Below are positions 5,898 through 14,554 of a DNA stretch of 19,068 nt, piece after piece (position 1 is the stretch's first letter; every line of letters starts with the position of its first letter). Below the pieces are notes generated by a model that saw only the letters and a list, made by a program, of their open reading frames with translations, had not been told where the DNA came from and did not search any database. The stretch comes from Clostridia bacterium (lineage in GTDB: Bacteria > Bacillota_A > Clostridia > Oscillospirales > Acutalibacteraceae): NCBI GenBank assembly GCA_017503305.1, contig JAFVTJ010000157.1, positions 1 through 19,068 of the forward strand. The letters are read 5' to 3'. A program made the position numbers and the translations under genes.

Positions 5898-7403
5898 ATG
5901 GAACAAAATAATAAGAAGAACAACCAACCTGTAGAACAAGATTTTAACGAAATCGTAAAGGTTCGCCGCGAAAAGCTTGCCGCTTTAAAGGAAGCCGGCA
6001 AGGACCCCTTCGTTATTACAAAGTTTGATTTTGATAACGATTCTAAAAATATTAAGGACAACTTCGACGAATTAGAAGGCAAAACTGTAAAGATTGCAGG
6101 TAGAATTCTTGCTCGTCGTATTATGGGTAAAGCAAGCTTTGTTGGCCTTTCCGACAACACAGGCAAAATTCAGCTTTACGTTCGCCGCGACGACGTTGGT
6201 GAAGAGGTTTACGCAGGCTTTAAAAAATGGGATATCGGTGATATCGTAGGTGTTGAGGGTACCGTTTTCAAGACCCAAACAGGCGAAATTTCGGTTCATG
6301 CAACCGCTATTACCCTTCTTTCAAAATCACTCCTCCCCTTACCTGAAAAGTTCCACGGTCTTACCAATAACGACCTTCGCTTCCGTCAACGCTATGTTGA
6401 CCTTATTATGAACGAAAACGTTAAGCGCAACTTTATTATCCGCGCTCAGTTCATTAAATTTATGAGAAAATATCTCGACGATATGAACTACGTTGAGGTT
6501 GAAACCCCCGTACTTAATACCATTGTTGGCGGTGCGGCTGCACGTCCCTTTATTACCCACCACAACACACTTAATATACCTATGTATATGCGTATCGCTA
6601 CCGAGCTTCCCCTAAAGCGCCTTATCGTTGGCGGTATGGACCGCGTATACGAAATTGGTAGAATTTTCCGTAACGAAGGTATGGACCCCAAGCACAACCC
6701 TGAATTTACAACGGTTGAATTATACCAGGCTTATGCCGATTTCCACGATATGATGGACATTGCCGAGGGTATTATCTCGGGCGCCGCTAAGGAAATTCAC
6801 GGCACTTACGAGGTTGAATGGATGGGCGAGAAAATCGACCTTACACCCGGCTGGCGCAGACTTACTATGGTTGACGCCGTAAAGGAATACGTTGGCATTG
6901 ACTTTGGCGCTATTACCGATAATGAAGAAGCAGTTAAGGCCGCTGAAGCAATCGGCGTAGAACTTGCTGAAACTGCTGACAGAACCTGGGGTAACGCACT
7001 TTACGCTTGCTTCGACCAAAGAGTAGAAGAAAAGCTTATTCAACCCACATTTATCACAATGTATCCTGTTGAAGTTTCTCCCTTAACCAAGGCTTCTCCC
7101 GAAGACCCCCGCGTTACCGAACGCTTTGAGCTTTTCATCTGCCACAGCGAGCTTGCTAACGCATACTCCGAGCTTAACGACCCCATCGTTCAACGCGAAC
7201 GCTTTATGAAGCAATTAGAACTTCGTGAACGCGGCGACGACGAAGCAGAAATGCTCGACGAAGATTTCCTCACCGCTATGGAATACGGTATGCCCCCAAC
7301 AGGCGGTATGGGTATCGGTATTGATAGAGCAGTAATGCTCCTCACCAATTCCGACACAATCCGCGAAGTAATCTGCTTCCCCACCATGAAACCGTTAGAC
7401 TAA
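5898..7403 (+). CDS. lysS: Lysyl-tRNA synthetase, class II
   Basis: The 501-residue enzyme charges tRNA-Lys with lysine using ATP. Residues about 60-145 are the OB-fold anticodon-binding domain (VKIAGRILARRIMGKASFV). The class II catalytic core follows: motif 1 around 185-205 (MRKYLDDMNYVEVETPVLN), motif 2 at about 253-276 (EIGRIFRNEGMDPKHNPEFT), and motif 3 at about 464-482 with GMPPTGGMGIGIDRAVMLL. The length is typical of bacterial LysS. AGGGATG precedes the ATG. It is co-transcribed with greA and ends at a strong terminator. No T-box leader is present; the upstream gap is only 25 bases. Confidence 0.98.
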   Translation: MEQNNKKNNQPVEQDFNEIVKVRREKLAALKEAGKDPFVITKFDFDNDSKNIKDNFDELEGKTVKIAGRILARRIMGKASFVGLSDNTGKIQLYVRRDDVGEEVYAGFKKWDIGDIVGVEGTVFKTQTGEISVHATAITLLSKSLLPLPEKFHGLTNNDLRFRQRYVDLIMNENVKRNFIIRAQFIKFMRKYLDDMNYVEVETPVLNTIVGGAAARPFITHHNTLNIPMYMRIATELPLKRLIVGGMDRVYEIGRIFRNEGMDPKHNPEFTTVELYQAYADFHDMMDIAEGIISGAAKEIHGTYEVEWMGEKIDLTPGWRRLTMVDAVKEYVGIDFGAITDNEEAVKAAEAIGVELAETADRTWGNALYACFDQRVEEKLIQPTFITMYPVEVSPLTKASPEDPRVTERFELFICHSELANAYSELNDPIVQRERFMKQLELRERGDDEAEMLDEDFLTAMEYGMPPTGGMGIGIDRAVMLLTNSDTIREVICFPTMKPLD

Positions 7404-7414
7404 AACTATTTAAG

Positions 7415-7450
7415 CCCAAGATATCATACGGTATCTTGGGTTGTTTTTAT
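7415..7450 (+). terminator. Terminator of the greA-lysS operon
   Basis: CCCAAGATA (7415-7423) pairs perfectly with TATCTTGGG (7432-7440) across an 8-base loop. TTGTTTTTAT follows. It begins 12 bases after the lysS stop codon. Confidence 0.9.
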
Positions 7451-7475
7451 TTTGAGAATTGAACAATTATAAGGA

Positions 7476-7504
7476 TTTACAAAAACGTTATTTCGTGATA
7501 AAAT
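7476..7504 (+). promoter_or_regulatory. Promoter of the fused permease gene
   Basis: TTTACA (7476-7481) and TAAAAT (7499-7504) are 17 bp apart, with TGA directly before the -10 (extended -10). It lies between the lysS terminator and the permease ATG at 7564, which itself has GGAGG at 7552-7556. Confidence 0.7.
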
Positions 7505-7563
7505 GAATAAAACACATTTGCGCCAAAAATGGCAAACTAAAATGAAAGTTTGGAGGTTTTTAC

Positions 7564-9201
7564 ATGAGCCAACTTTTAAAAAGAGAGAAAATACGCTCGC
7601 CTTTTGGAATATTTTTGCAATTCTCCGTTTTTGCGTGGGCTTTATGGGGCTTATTCAACCTGGCAAAAATGCTTTTTTATAGCCTTACATCCTACGACAT
7701 GCTTACAAAACCTTCTTTTATAAGTTTTGCAAATTACTCAAGCGCCTTAAGCGACGAAATAGTCAGACGTTCCCTTAGCAATACCACCCTTATGGTTATT
7801 AGCGTTACAGTTTTGCTTTTATTAACCGCCGTTTTACCCGCTGTCTTTACCGCAAGGCTTAAACTGCCCTTTGGTTTGGGCATTATGGCCGCTTATTTTA
7901 TTATAAGCCTTTGCTCTATGTTTACAAATTGCTTTGGCTTAGTCTTTAGCGGCGATGCCTACGGCTTGATTAATTCGCTGCTTTTAAACGCAAGAATTAT
8001 AACCGAGCCTATAGCCTTTGCGCAAACATACGCTCCTTTGATATCGGTGTTTGCAATGTGGCTTTACTGCTTGGCGCCCGTATTTGCCATTACCTACCTA
8101 GCCGCAAGAAAAAAGCACAGTTTTTCAGGTGCGGCAATCGCTCTTTGCGCCATTCCCGTTTTAATGTTTAATGGCGGCAATATTGTAATGGGTATTGTCG
8201 GTCTCCCTTCGACAAATTATTCTGCCGATTGGATTTACACCATCTTTTACGACTATTTAAACGTACGTTATAACATAGGCTTTGCCTATGCAATTTTAGG
8301 CTTAGGTCTTTTAATGCTTATAGGCTGGTGCTTGACCGTTTCGGCTATTGTTTTCGGCTTGTGGGCGCTTTGCAAAAGGGTAAATCCCAAAGCCCCCGCC
8401 TTTAAAAAGGTAGGCTTTATAACCTTTGCGCTTTCCTCATTGTTGTTCGTTGTGGCTTTAATTTTTATAATATTGTATTTTTCAAAAGCCTTTATGCCGA
8501 TTGAAGAAATCTTTACTTTCCCAAGCTTTCTGCCAAAGCAACCCACCTTTAGAAATTTTTCGGATTTATCCAAAATGACTTCAAGCTCTTTCATGCCATT
8601 CTCGAAGTATTTGTATAATTCTCTATTTGCTGTACCCTTAAGAATACTGCCCGTATGTCTTACGGTTGCGCTACCTTCGGGCGTGGGCTTTGCTTTGTTT
8701 AAAGTTTGCAAGCACCAAAAGCTGTTCTTGTGTTGCTTTATACCCCTTTTATTCGCATCAAGTTACATAACCTCGGCCGCACTTCAAACCTTGGACACCT
8801 ATTCGGTTTACACCTTAAATTTTATCTCCAGTTTTGAACTTTTGGTAACGGTATTCTTGGTTTATCTTGCTGTCAAGCTTGTTTTCTATACCCGCAAACC
8901 CCGCATTAGCACAATTTTATACGGCACTTTCTTCTTGTTAACCTCCTTTTACGCCATCGGTGCTATAAGAGGTATTTGGTACACGGCTAACAGTGCTATT
9001 TATAGTGAAGGACTTAAAATATGGAAAGACATTTCCAACATTTTTTCTTCTGCCGGTATTGCAAGATGCGGTATTGCCGCCGCAAACGATTTGCTAATGC
9101 TTCTTGCAACCTTGGTTGTTGTAATTATTCCATTACTATTATTACTTAGGCTTTATCTTGACTACCGAAGAAACACCAAAGCCTTGTATGAAAGCAAGTG
9201 A
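7564..9201 (+). CDS. Fused MalF/MalG-like ABC permease homologue, apparently without EAA loops
   Basis: The 545-residue integral membrane protein has about 12 membrane segments arranged as 6+6. The first half (1-275) resembles MalF-type sugar permeases: a short cytoplasmic start, SFISFANYSSALSDEIVRRS before segment 2, and YGLINSLLL before segment 4. The second half (about 282-545) opens like a MalG-type permease, with EEIFTFPSFLPKQPTFRNF (314-332) and PFSKYLYNSLFAVPLRI. The cytoplasmic EAA-x3-G motif that couples such permeases to their ATPase is not recognisable in either half; the matching stretches read ARKKHSFSGAAIALCAIP and FYTRKPRISTILYG. No ATPase or solute-binding gene is adjacent. 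It has its own promoter and terminator, so it is a single-gene unit. It may be a transporter using an unlinked ATPase, or a permease-derived membrane protein with another role. Confidence 0.65.
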   Translation: MSQLLKREKIRSPFGIFLQFSVFAWALWGLFNLAKMLFYSLTSYDMLTKPSFISFANYSSALSDEIVRRSLSNTTLMVISVTVLLLLTAVLPAVFTARLKLPFGLGIMAAYFIISLCSMFTNCFGLVFSGDAYGLINSLLLNARIITEPIAFAQTYAPLISVFAMWLYCLAPVFAITYLAARKKHSFSGAAIALCAIPVLMFNGGNIVMGIVGLPSTNYSADWIYTIFYDYLNVRYNIGFAYAILGLGLLMLIGWCLTVSAIVFGLWALCKRVNPKAPAFKKVGFITFALSSLLFVVALIFIILYFSKAFMPIEEIFTFPSFLPKQPTFRNFSDLSKMTSSSFMPFSKYLYNSLFAVPLRILPVCLTVALPSGVGFALFKVCKHQKLFLCCFIPLLFASSYITSAALQTLDTYSVYTLNFISSFELLVTVFLVYLAVKLVFYTRKPRISTILYGTFFLLTSFYAIGAIRGIWYTANSAIYSEGLKIWKDISNIFSSAGIARCGIAAANDLLMLLATLVVVIIPLLLLLRLYLDYRRNTKALYESK

Positions 9202-9220
9202 TATAGCTTTACAATTTTTT

Positions 9221-9252
9221 AACGGACTATGGAAAACCATAGTCCGTTTTTG
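9221..9252 (+). terminator. Terminator of the permease gene
   Basis: AACGGACTATGG (9221-9232) pairs perfectly with CCATAGTCCGTT (9237-9248) across AAAA and is followed by Ts. The outer stem ACGGACTA/TAGTCCGT recurs in the terminator at 14511-14541. Confidence 0.9.
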
Positions 9253-9335
9253 TGTGAGAAAAGTGATTACTCCACGGTAGGTGCTTTGCTTGGAATTTTT
9301 TTCTTGCAAAACGCATACCAATCTATTAAGATGAG

Positions 9336-9362
9336 TTTGTAAACATATATATGTTATACAAA
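9336..9362. promoter_or_regulatory. 27-bp nested inverted repeat upstream of the beta-helix protein gene
   Basis: TTTGTA (9336-9341) and TACAAA (9357-9362) flank a perfect 14-bp palindrome AACATATATATGTT (9342-9355). TATACA (9355-9360), preceded by TGT, could be an extended -10 lying inside it, though no good -35 is seen. The position just before the ribosome-binding site AAGGTGGGG (about 9371) fits an operator. Confidence 0.4.
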
Positions 9363-9383
9363 TTTTAAAAAGGTGGGGTAAAA

Positions 9384-12300
9384 ATGAAAAAAATATTGTT
9401 AAATATCGTAGGAATTTTATTAGTTTTATCAATTATTGCCTGCAGCTTGTCTGGCACAGTTTTAGTTTCGTCTGCAAAGGAAACGGAAACTGTTCTCTCT
9501 CTTAATGCCGTAACTTCAATTGAAACCGGCAAGAACTATGTAATTGTTAACAAAAGTACAGGTACTGTTCTTACCACCACAATTGAAAGCGGAAATCACT
9601 GGTATGCAGGCTTAGGCTCGCAAAATCACGTTTTGCTTGGCGGTGCTCCTGCCGTCGATTCAGCAAAATGGAGCTTTATAACCTATAACAACGGTTACGC
9701 CTTGGCGCATCCCAATGGCGGTTATTTAAGCCCTAACACAGTAAACGTACATATTACAAGTGAATATTCTTGGATTACGCCCATTTATTTGGATTACAAC
9801 GAAACCGAAGCAGCTTTCCAAATTTACAGAACAGAAAACGGCAGTCAGTACAAGCTCGTTGCTTGTAACGATTTGCAAGGAAATTATATTTACGCTATCG
9901 GTTGTAACACGAGCGATTTTGATGCTTATTCTTACTGGGAAATCTACGAGGTAGTAGAAGGCACTAACACACCTATTGATCCTGAGCCGGAAGAACCCGA
10001 TACACCTGTTGATCCCGAACCCGAAAGTCCTACCATTGAAGGTTTGACGGCCGTTACAGCAATTGAAACCGGCAAAGAATATGTAATAGTTAACAAGGCT
10101 ACAGGCACTGTTCTTACCACCACAATTGAAAGCGGAAATCACTGGTATGCAGACTTAGGCTCGCAGAATCACGTATTACTCGGCGGTGCGCCTTCCGCCA
10201 ATTCTGCAAGTTGGAGCTTTACAACCTATAACGACGGTTATGCCTTGGCGCATCCTGACGGCGGTTATTTAAGTCCCAATACGGTAAATGCTAACATTGT
10301 GGAAGAATATACTTGGACCACTCCTATATATGTAGATTACAATGAAGCGGAATCCGCTTTCCAAATTTACAGAACAGAAAACGGCAGTCAGTACAAGCTC
10401 GTTGCTTGTAACGATTTGCAAGGAAATTATATTTACGCTATCGGTTGCAACAACAGCGAATTTGATGCTTATTCGTACTGGGAAATCTACGAGATAGCAG
10501 AAACCCCTGAAGCCCCCGAAGTCACCTACGAACTTTCACCAGTTACAAATATTGAAATTGGTAGAGATTATGTAATCGTTAACAAAAGCACGGGCACTGT
10601 TCTTACCCATACGCTTGAAGAAGGCAAATACTGGCATTTTAATGAAAACAAATCCTATTTGCGAGTTGAGGGAGAGCCTTCTATCGATTCGGACACCTTC
10701 AGGTTCATACCCTATGATGATGGCTATGCAATTGAACATCCGTACGGAACAGGTTACGTAGTTCCAAACACGACGAATATTGGTGTTGCACCTTTCCTTG
10801 AATGGATCACACCTGTTTATGCGGTGTATAATGAAACCCAAGCTGCTTTTCAGTTGTTTAGAGCACCCGCAGAAAACACTATGTATAAGCTTGTCGTATG
10901 CCCGAACACAAACGGCGAGCAGATATGTGCTATTGGTACTGATAGCACGAGTTGGGATGACACTTCATACTGGGAAATTTACGAAATTGTAGGCGAAGAA
11001 GTTTTTGTGGAAAGTGGCACGGTTGTTGATTTGCCCCGACGTCTTGAACAGCTTGCCCAGCAGACAACTTATGATATTTTACCGGTGTTAACACCTGCTT
11101 TTGAAATTTTAACAAATGCCTCAAAGCTCGATAAAAATGGAGCAAAGTTTATTTCGGACACCAACCAAACAACCGCTGCGATAAATTTTTTGCGAGAAGA
11201 AACCGATAATCGCATTGAAGAAATACTATCAAGTGAAAATATGAATATCCCAAGCGGTGCCACAGTTTATTATGTTTCAAACTCAGGAAGTGACTCTAAC
11301 AACGGTACATCACCGAACACACCTTGGGCTACTTTAAATAAAGTTAACAGTATTACCGGCTCCACCGGCCGCGATACATACGTTTTATTCGAGCGCGGAG
11401 GCCTTTGGCGTGGTCAGCTTTTGGCAAAAAACTTTGTTACCTACTCTGCATATGGGCAAGGTGACAAACCTAAAATTTACGCTTCTCCATTCGACGGCGC
11501 AAGCGGAGCATATGCCGGCAAGTGGACACAGCACAGTACAAATATTTGGAAATTCCAAGACAACAAACTTAAAACTCCAAACGGCACGGTGATATTTGAT
11601 ATTGGCACTTTGGTATTTAACAATGGCGAAGATTGTGCTATAAAAATTAGCGATTATGGCCTTTCAACCATTAATGTAAATAGTATGCTCACGGCGGATC
11701 TTCAATTTTATCACGATTATAAAACCGGTACTGTTTATCTTTACTCAAACACAAATCCCGCTATACGTTTTAATTCCATCGAATTTAATGTAGGTAATCA
11801 TGCTGTTAAGGCTGAATCAACGAACATCACTATTGATAATCTTTGTATCAAGTATACCGGCGCACATGGTGTGGGTACACGCAGTGCATCCAACCTTACT
11901 GTTACCAACTGTGAATTTGGTTGGATTGGCGGCTCGGTACACGCCATTGGCAGCAATCAGTACACACGCTTCGGTAATGCGGTAGAAATTTATGGTACTT
12001 GCACAAACTTTACAGTAAGTGACAACTATATCTACCAGGTATACGATGCGGGTATCACTCAGCAGATAACTCTTTCCGAAGGCAGTAGCGGTGTGCAGAA
12101 GAACGTTTTATATTCAGGTAACGTTATTGAATATTGCTACTTCTCCATAGAATATTGGATAACCTCTACCGAAGAAACAAACGGCTATATTGACACCTTC
12201 CTTATTGAAGATAATTATATGTGGTACGCAGGCCGTGGCCTTTGCGAGCAACGCAGTGATCTTGGTAACGGTTCTCACATTAACGGATGGCGTTCTTACG

Positions 12301-12620
12301 ACCGTAACCGCGCCATGAATTTTGCGATAAGAAATAACGTAATGATAGATTCTAAGGATATTATCGCAAATATTTATTCTTTAAAATATAACCCTGACGG
12401 TTCTGACTCTATGCCAATTTTTAACAACAATATAATTTTGGCTAACCACTCGGCACAGCTTGGTGTTATTGAGCAATGTGAATATGCCAACAATACCTCC
12501 TGGCCGCGCACTGTTGAGTTTGACGAAAATATCTTCCCGTATATTGACGCGGCTCTTTACGGAGATGTCTTTGGTTTTATAAGCGATTCACTTTACTTGA
12601 ATGCAAAGCCAATTTTCTAA
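9384..12620 (+). CDS. Large secreted protein: three beta-trefoil-like modules plus right-handed beta-helix domain
   Basis: The 1078-residue protein has a signal peptide or N-terminal membrane anchor (about 1-31). Three homologous 151-residue modules lie at 40-190, 221-371 and 384-535. Each contains YVIVNKSTGTVLT, GYALAHPxGGYLSPNT and a YKLVACND...SYWEIYE ending, a pattern like ricin-type beta-trefoil carbohydrate-binding modules. Modules 1 and 2 are nearly identical and joined by a 30-residue Pro/Glu linker; module 3 is diverged. A helical stretch (536-625) leads to YYVSNSGSDSNNGTSPNTPW (629-648), the typical start of secreted parallel beta-helix proteins. Repeats follow (NITIDNLCIKYTGAHGV, NLTVTNCEFGWIGGS, NFTVSDNYIYQVYDAGI). 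The domain could be a polysaccharide lyase, epimerase or adhesin; I cannot identify catalytic residues. The order of modules suggests a secreted polysaccharide-acting enzyme or binder. Confidence 0.8.
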   Translation: MKKILLNIVGILLVLSIIACSLSGTVLVSSAKETETVLSLNAVTSIETGKNYVIVNKSTGTVLTTTIESGNHWYAGLGSQNHVLLGGAPAVDSAKWSFITYNNGYALAHPNGGYLSPNTVNVHITSEYSWITPIYLDYNETEAAFQIYRTENGSQYKLVACNDLQGNYIYAIGCNTSDFDAYSYWEIYEVVEGTNTPIDPEPEEPDTPVDPEPESPTIEGLTAVTAIETGKEYVIVNKATGTVLTTTIESGNHWYADLGSQNHVLLGGAPSANSASWSFTTYNDGYALAHPDGGYLSPNTVNANIVEEYTWTTPIYVDYNEAESAFQIYRTENGSQYKLVACNDLQGNYIYAIGCNNSEFDAYSYWEIYEIAETPEAPEVTYELSPVTNIEIGRDYVIVNKSTGTVLTHTLEEGKYWHFNENKSYLRVEGEPSIDSDTFRFIPYDDGYAIEHPYGTGYVVPNTTNIGVAPFLEWITPVYAVYNETQAAFQLFRAPAENTMYKLVVCPNTNGEQICAIGTDSTSWDDTSYWEIYEIVGEEVFVESGTVVDLPRRLEQLAQQTTYDILPVLTPAFEILTNASKLDKNGAKFISDTNQTTAAINFLREETDNRIEEILSSENMNIPSGATVYYVSNSGSDSNNGTSPNTPWATLNKVNSITGSTGRDTYVLFERGGLWRGQLLAKNFVTYSAYGQGDKPKIYASPFDGASGAYAGKWTQHSTNIWKFQDNKLKTPNGTVIFDIGTLVFNNGEDCAIKISDYGLSTINVNSMLTADLQFYHDYKTGTVYLYSNTNPAIRFNSIEFNVGNHAVKAESTNITIDNLCIKYTGAHGVGTRSASNLTVTNCEFGWIGGSVHAIGSNQYTRFGNAVEIYGTCTNFTVSDNYIYQVYDAGITQQITLSEGSSGVQKNVLYSGNVIEYCYFSIEYWITSTEETNGYIDTFLIEDNYMWYAGRGLCEQRSDLGNGSHINGWRSYDRNRAMNFAIRNNVMIDSKDIIANIYSLKYNPDGSDSMPIFNNNIILANHSAQLGVIEQCEYANNTSWPRTVEFDENIFPYIDAALYGDVFGFISDSLYLNAKPIF
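9564..10447 (+). repeat. Internal tandem duplication with exact DNA identity
   Basis: Modules 1 and 2 of the beta-helix protein gene are offset by 543 bp. Within them 9813-9904 and 10356-10447 are identical over 92 bp, and 9564-9609 and 10107-10152 over 46 bp, while the intervening sequence differs at many sites. This points to recent duplication or gene conversion. Confidence 0.9.
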
Positions 12621-12751
12621 TTATAAAACGTCCTGCTTATTTAAACTTTTACACAGTAAATTTGCATGTGACAAGATTTGCTTGCATTATCCTTATTTTT
12701 GTAAATTGATATAAAACCGGCGAATTAAACTAATTTACGAAGGATAATTTT

Positions 12752-13291
12752 ATGAAAAACTTTTTTAGCGCCCTTGCTTCGGTTTTTGGCTTTATTATCT
12801 TTATACCAATAATTTTACTTATTTGTATCGGCTATTTGCTTTACCTACCGTTTGATATTATTCAATATCACAAAATGCCATATTATAAGGATTTTAAGGT
12901 TAAATACTCTTTTTTAATTACAGCGCGCGATAAAGTAAAGCTTTACAACCGCATTGTCAAAGAAAAATTGCCCATTGAGCACGTAAAATACAACGACTTT
13001 GAATACTTTTTAAAGGATAATCAAGTGCTTTTATGTGATTGGACAAACGAGGATTTTGACCTTGTTAACAACGAATGGGTTTTTCATTTGGACGATGACC
13101 ACGGCGATACCTACACAAAAACAATGGAAGACGCATTGGCCGAAGAAAGAGAATTTTTAAACCCTGAGCACAAACATTTACCTATAAAGTTCTTGTTTTT
13201 TTATAGCGATATTACCGATGCCGAAAAATTTGAAAAAGCAAAGGAATGCCCTTATTTTTACCCTATTTTCTCGGTAGAAGAAGATATTTAA
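12752..13291 (+). CDS. Membrane-anchored hypothetical protein, possibly shortened by an in-frame stop
   Basis: The product as read has 179 residues and is not recognised. Residues 5-36 are a long hydrophobic helix, probably an N-terminal membrane anchor. The rest is a soluble, acidic and aromatic domain (for example NEDFDLVNNEWVFHLDDDHGD at about 99-119). GAAGGATAATTTT precedes the ATG, and an extended -10 (TGATATAAA, 12707-12715) lies upstream. After the TAA at 13289-13291 the same frame continues for 29 protein-like codons (PKRPVEKYSEFAPDDFW, ending QFVRIMGE) to a second TAA at 13379-13381. The original gene was therefore probably about 209 residues and may have a nonsense mutation, a readthrough stop, or a sequence error. 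The acyltransferase gene follows on the same strand; no terminator separates them. Confidence 0.7.
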   Translation: MKNFFSALASVFGFIIFIPIILLICIGYLLYLPFDIIQYHKMPYYKDFKVKYSFLITARDKVKLYNRIVKEKLPIEHVKYNDFEYFLKDNQVLLCDWTNEDFDLVNNEWVFHLDDDHGDTYTKTMEDALAEEREFLNPEHKHLPIKFLFFYSDITDAEKFEKAKECPYFYPIFSVEEDI

Positions 13292-13425
13292 CCAAAGCGT
13301 CCCGTAGAAAAATATAGCGAATTCGCTCCTGATGATTTTTGGCGCAATATCATGCAGTTTGTAAGGATAATGGGTGAATAAAAATTACCGTCTGGCAACA
13401 TTTTGTTAAAAGAAAGGAAAAATCC

Positions 13426-14484
13426 ATGACCGAAAACAATCACATCAAAAACAAAACAGCAGACGCTCGGTTTGATATACTTAAAATCATTTTGTCTCTC
13501 TTTGTGGTATCTATTCACATGCAGCTTTTCCCCCGTGTTTTATACCCTTGGATTAGAATAGGTGTGCCGCTCTTTTTTATAATGTCAGGATACTTTTTCT
13601 TCTTAAAGCTTAATGGCACAACCAATTATTCTCAACAAAAAGTATTTCTAAAAAACTTTATAATAAGAAATCTTTTGCTTTATACATTTTGGTTTATTTG
13701 CTTGCTACCAATTATACTTTACATACGCGGAGAACTTTTCTTTGGTCACGGAGTAATAAGTGGCATTCTTGCATTTATAAAATGTATATTATTCAATAGT
13801 TCTTTCACTGCTTCGTGGTATATTATTGCTACCATTTACGGCACACTTATTATCTTCTTTTTGCTGCGAAAACTTCCCAACACTATACTGATTGCTATAT
13901 CCACATTGCTGTATATAGTGGCTTCAATAGCCTCAAGCTATCCGCAGCTTATAGCTAAAAGCGAAATTGCATCAACAATACATTTAGGAATTACTAACTA
14001 TATTTCTCCAATACCAAATAGCTTTATTGTTTCAGTAGCCTGGATTATCATCGGTAAATGCTTTGCCGAAAAAACCTTCAAAGGCAATAAATTTACTTAT
14101 CTTGCGATCACACTTGTTTCAGGTGTTCTGCTATATCTCGAGTGGCTATTCGTAAAAAATATTAACGGGACATTCCTAAACGATTGTTATATTATGCTTT
14201 TACCATTTTGTATTGGTGTTTTTGGATTTGTAAGCAACTGCACGCCAATAAAATGCAAATATTCTATAAATTTAAGGAAATGTAGTATCATTATTTTTGT
14301 GACCCACGGTGCTGTAGCACGAATAATCGTCTCACTTTTTAAAATTTTATTCCATAACACATATATTCCAATTGCTTATATAGTTGTGGTTTCTATTTGT
14401 ATTGGGATTTATTTATTAATAGAATTTTTAATTAATCGCTATAAAAACAGCTGGGTCAGCAAATTTCTACTATATGCATTTTAA
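13426..14484 (+). CDS. Acyltransferase-3 family membrane protein
   Basis: The 352-residue protein is polytopic, with about ten hydrophobic segments. Its start has the acyltransferase family 3 signature: RFDILKIILSLFVVSIHM (15-32), with the conserved R-x-D and the presumed catalytic His31, followed by RIGVPLFFIMSGYFFF (44-59). These enzymes O-acylate sugars of surface polysaccharides, lipids or peptidoglycan, usually with acetyl groups; the acceptor cannot be told here. AAAGGAAAAATCC precedes the ATG. The gene is visibly more AT-rich than lysS or hppA, which suggests transfer or weak expression. It follows the anchored hypothetical protein on the same strand and ends at a palindromic terminator, so the two may form one transcript. 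Confidence 0.82.
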   Translation: MTENNHIKNKTADARFDILKIILSLFVVSIHMQLFPRVLYPWIRIGVPLFFIMSGYFFFLKLNGTTNYSQQKVFLKNFIIRNLLLYTFWFICLLPIILYIRGELFFGHGVISGILAFIKCILFNSSFTASWYIIATIYGTLIIFFLLRKLPNTILIAISTLLYIVASIASSYPQLIAKSEIASTIHLGITNYISPIPNSFIVSVAWIIIGKCFAEKTFKGNKFTYLAITLVSGVLLYLEWLFVKNINGTFLNDCYIMLLPFCIGVFGFVSNCTPIKCKYSINLRKCSIIIFVTHGAVARIIVSLFKILFHNTYIPIAYIVVVSICIGIYLLIEFLINRYKNSWVSKFLLYAF

Positions 14485-14510
14485 AGCTTACATAACCATC
14501 TCTAAAAATC

Positions 14511-14541
14511 AAAACGGACTACGAAAAACGTAGTCCGTTTT
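14511..14541. terminator. Bidirectional terminator between convergent genes
   Basis: AAAACGGACTACG (14511-14523) pairs perfectly with CGTAGTCCGTTTT (14529-14541) across AAAAA. It lies between the convergent stops at 14484 (plus) and 14555 (minus), with a T-run on either strand. Its outer stem matches that of the terminator at 9221-9248. Confidence 0.88.
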
Positions 14542-14554
14542 AAATTTAAAACTA

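Noticed and set aside
8286..8711. 141-codon minus-strand frame within the permease gene
   Set aside because: It is an antisense shadow of hydrophobic codons; no ribosome-binding site or domain.
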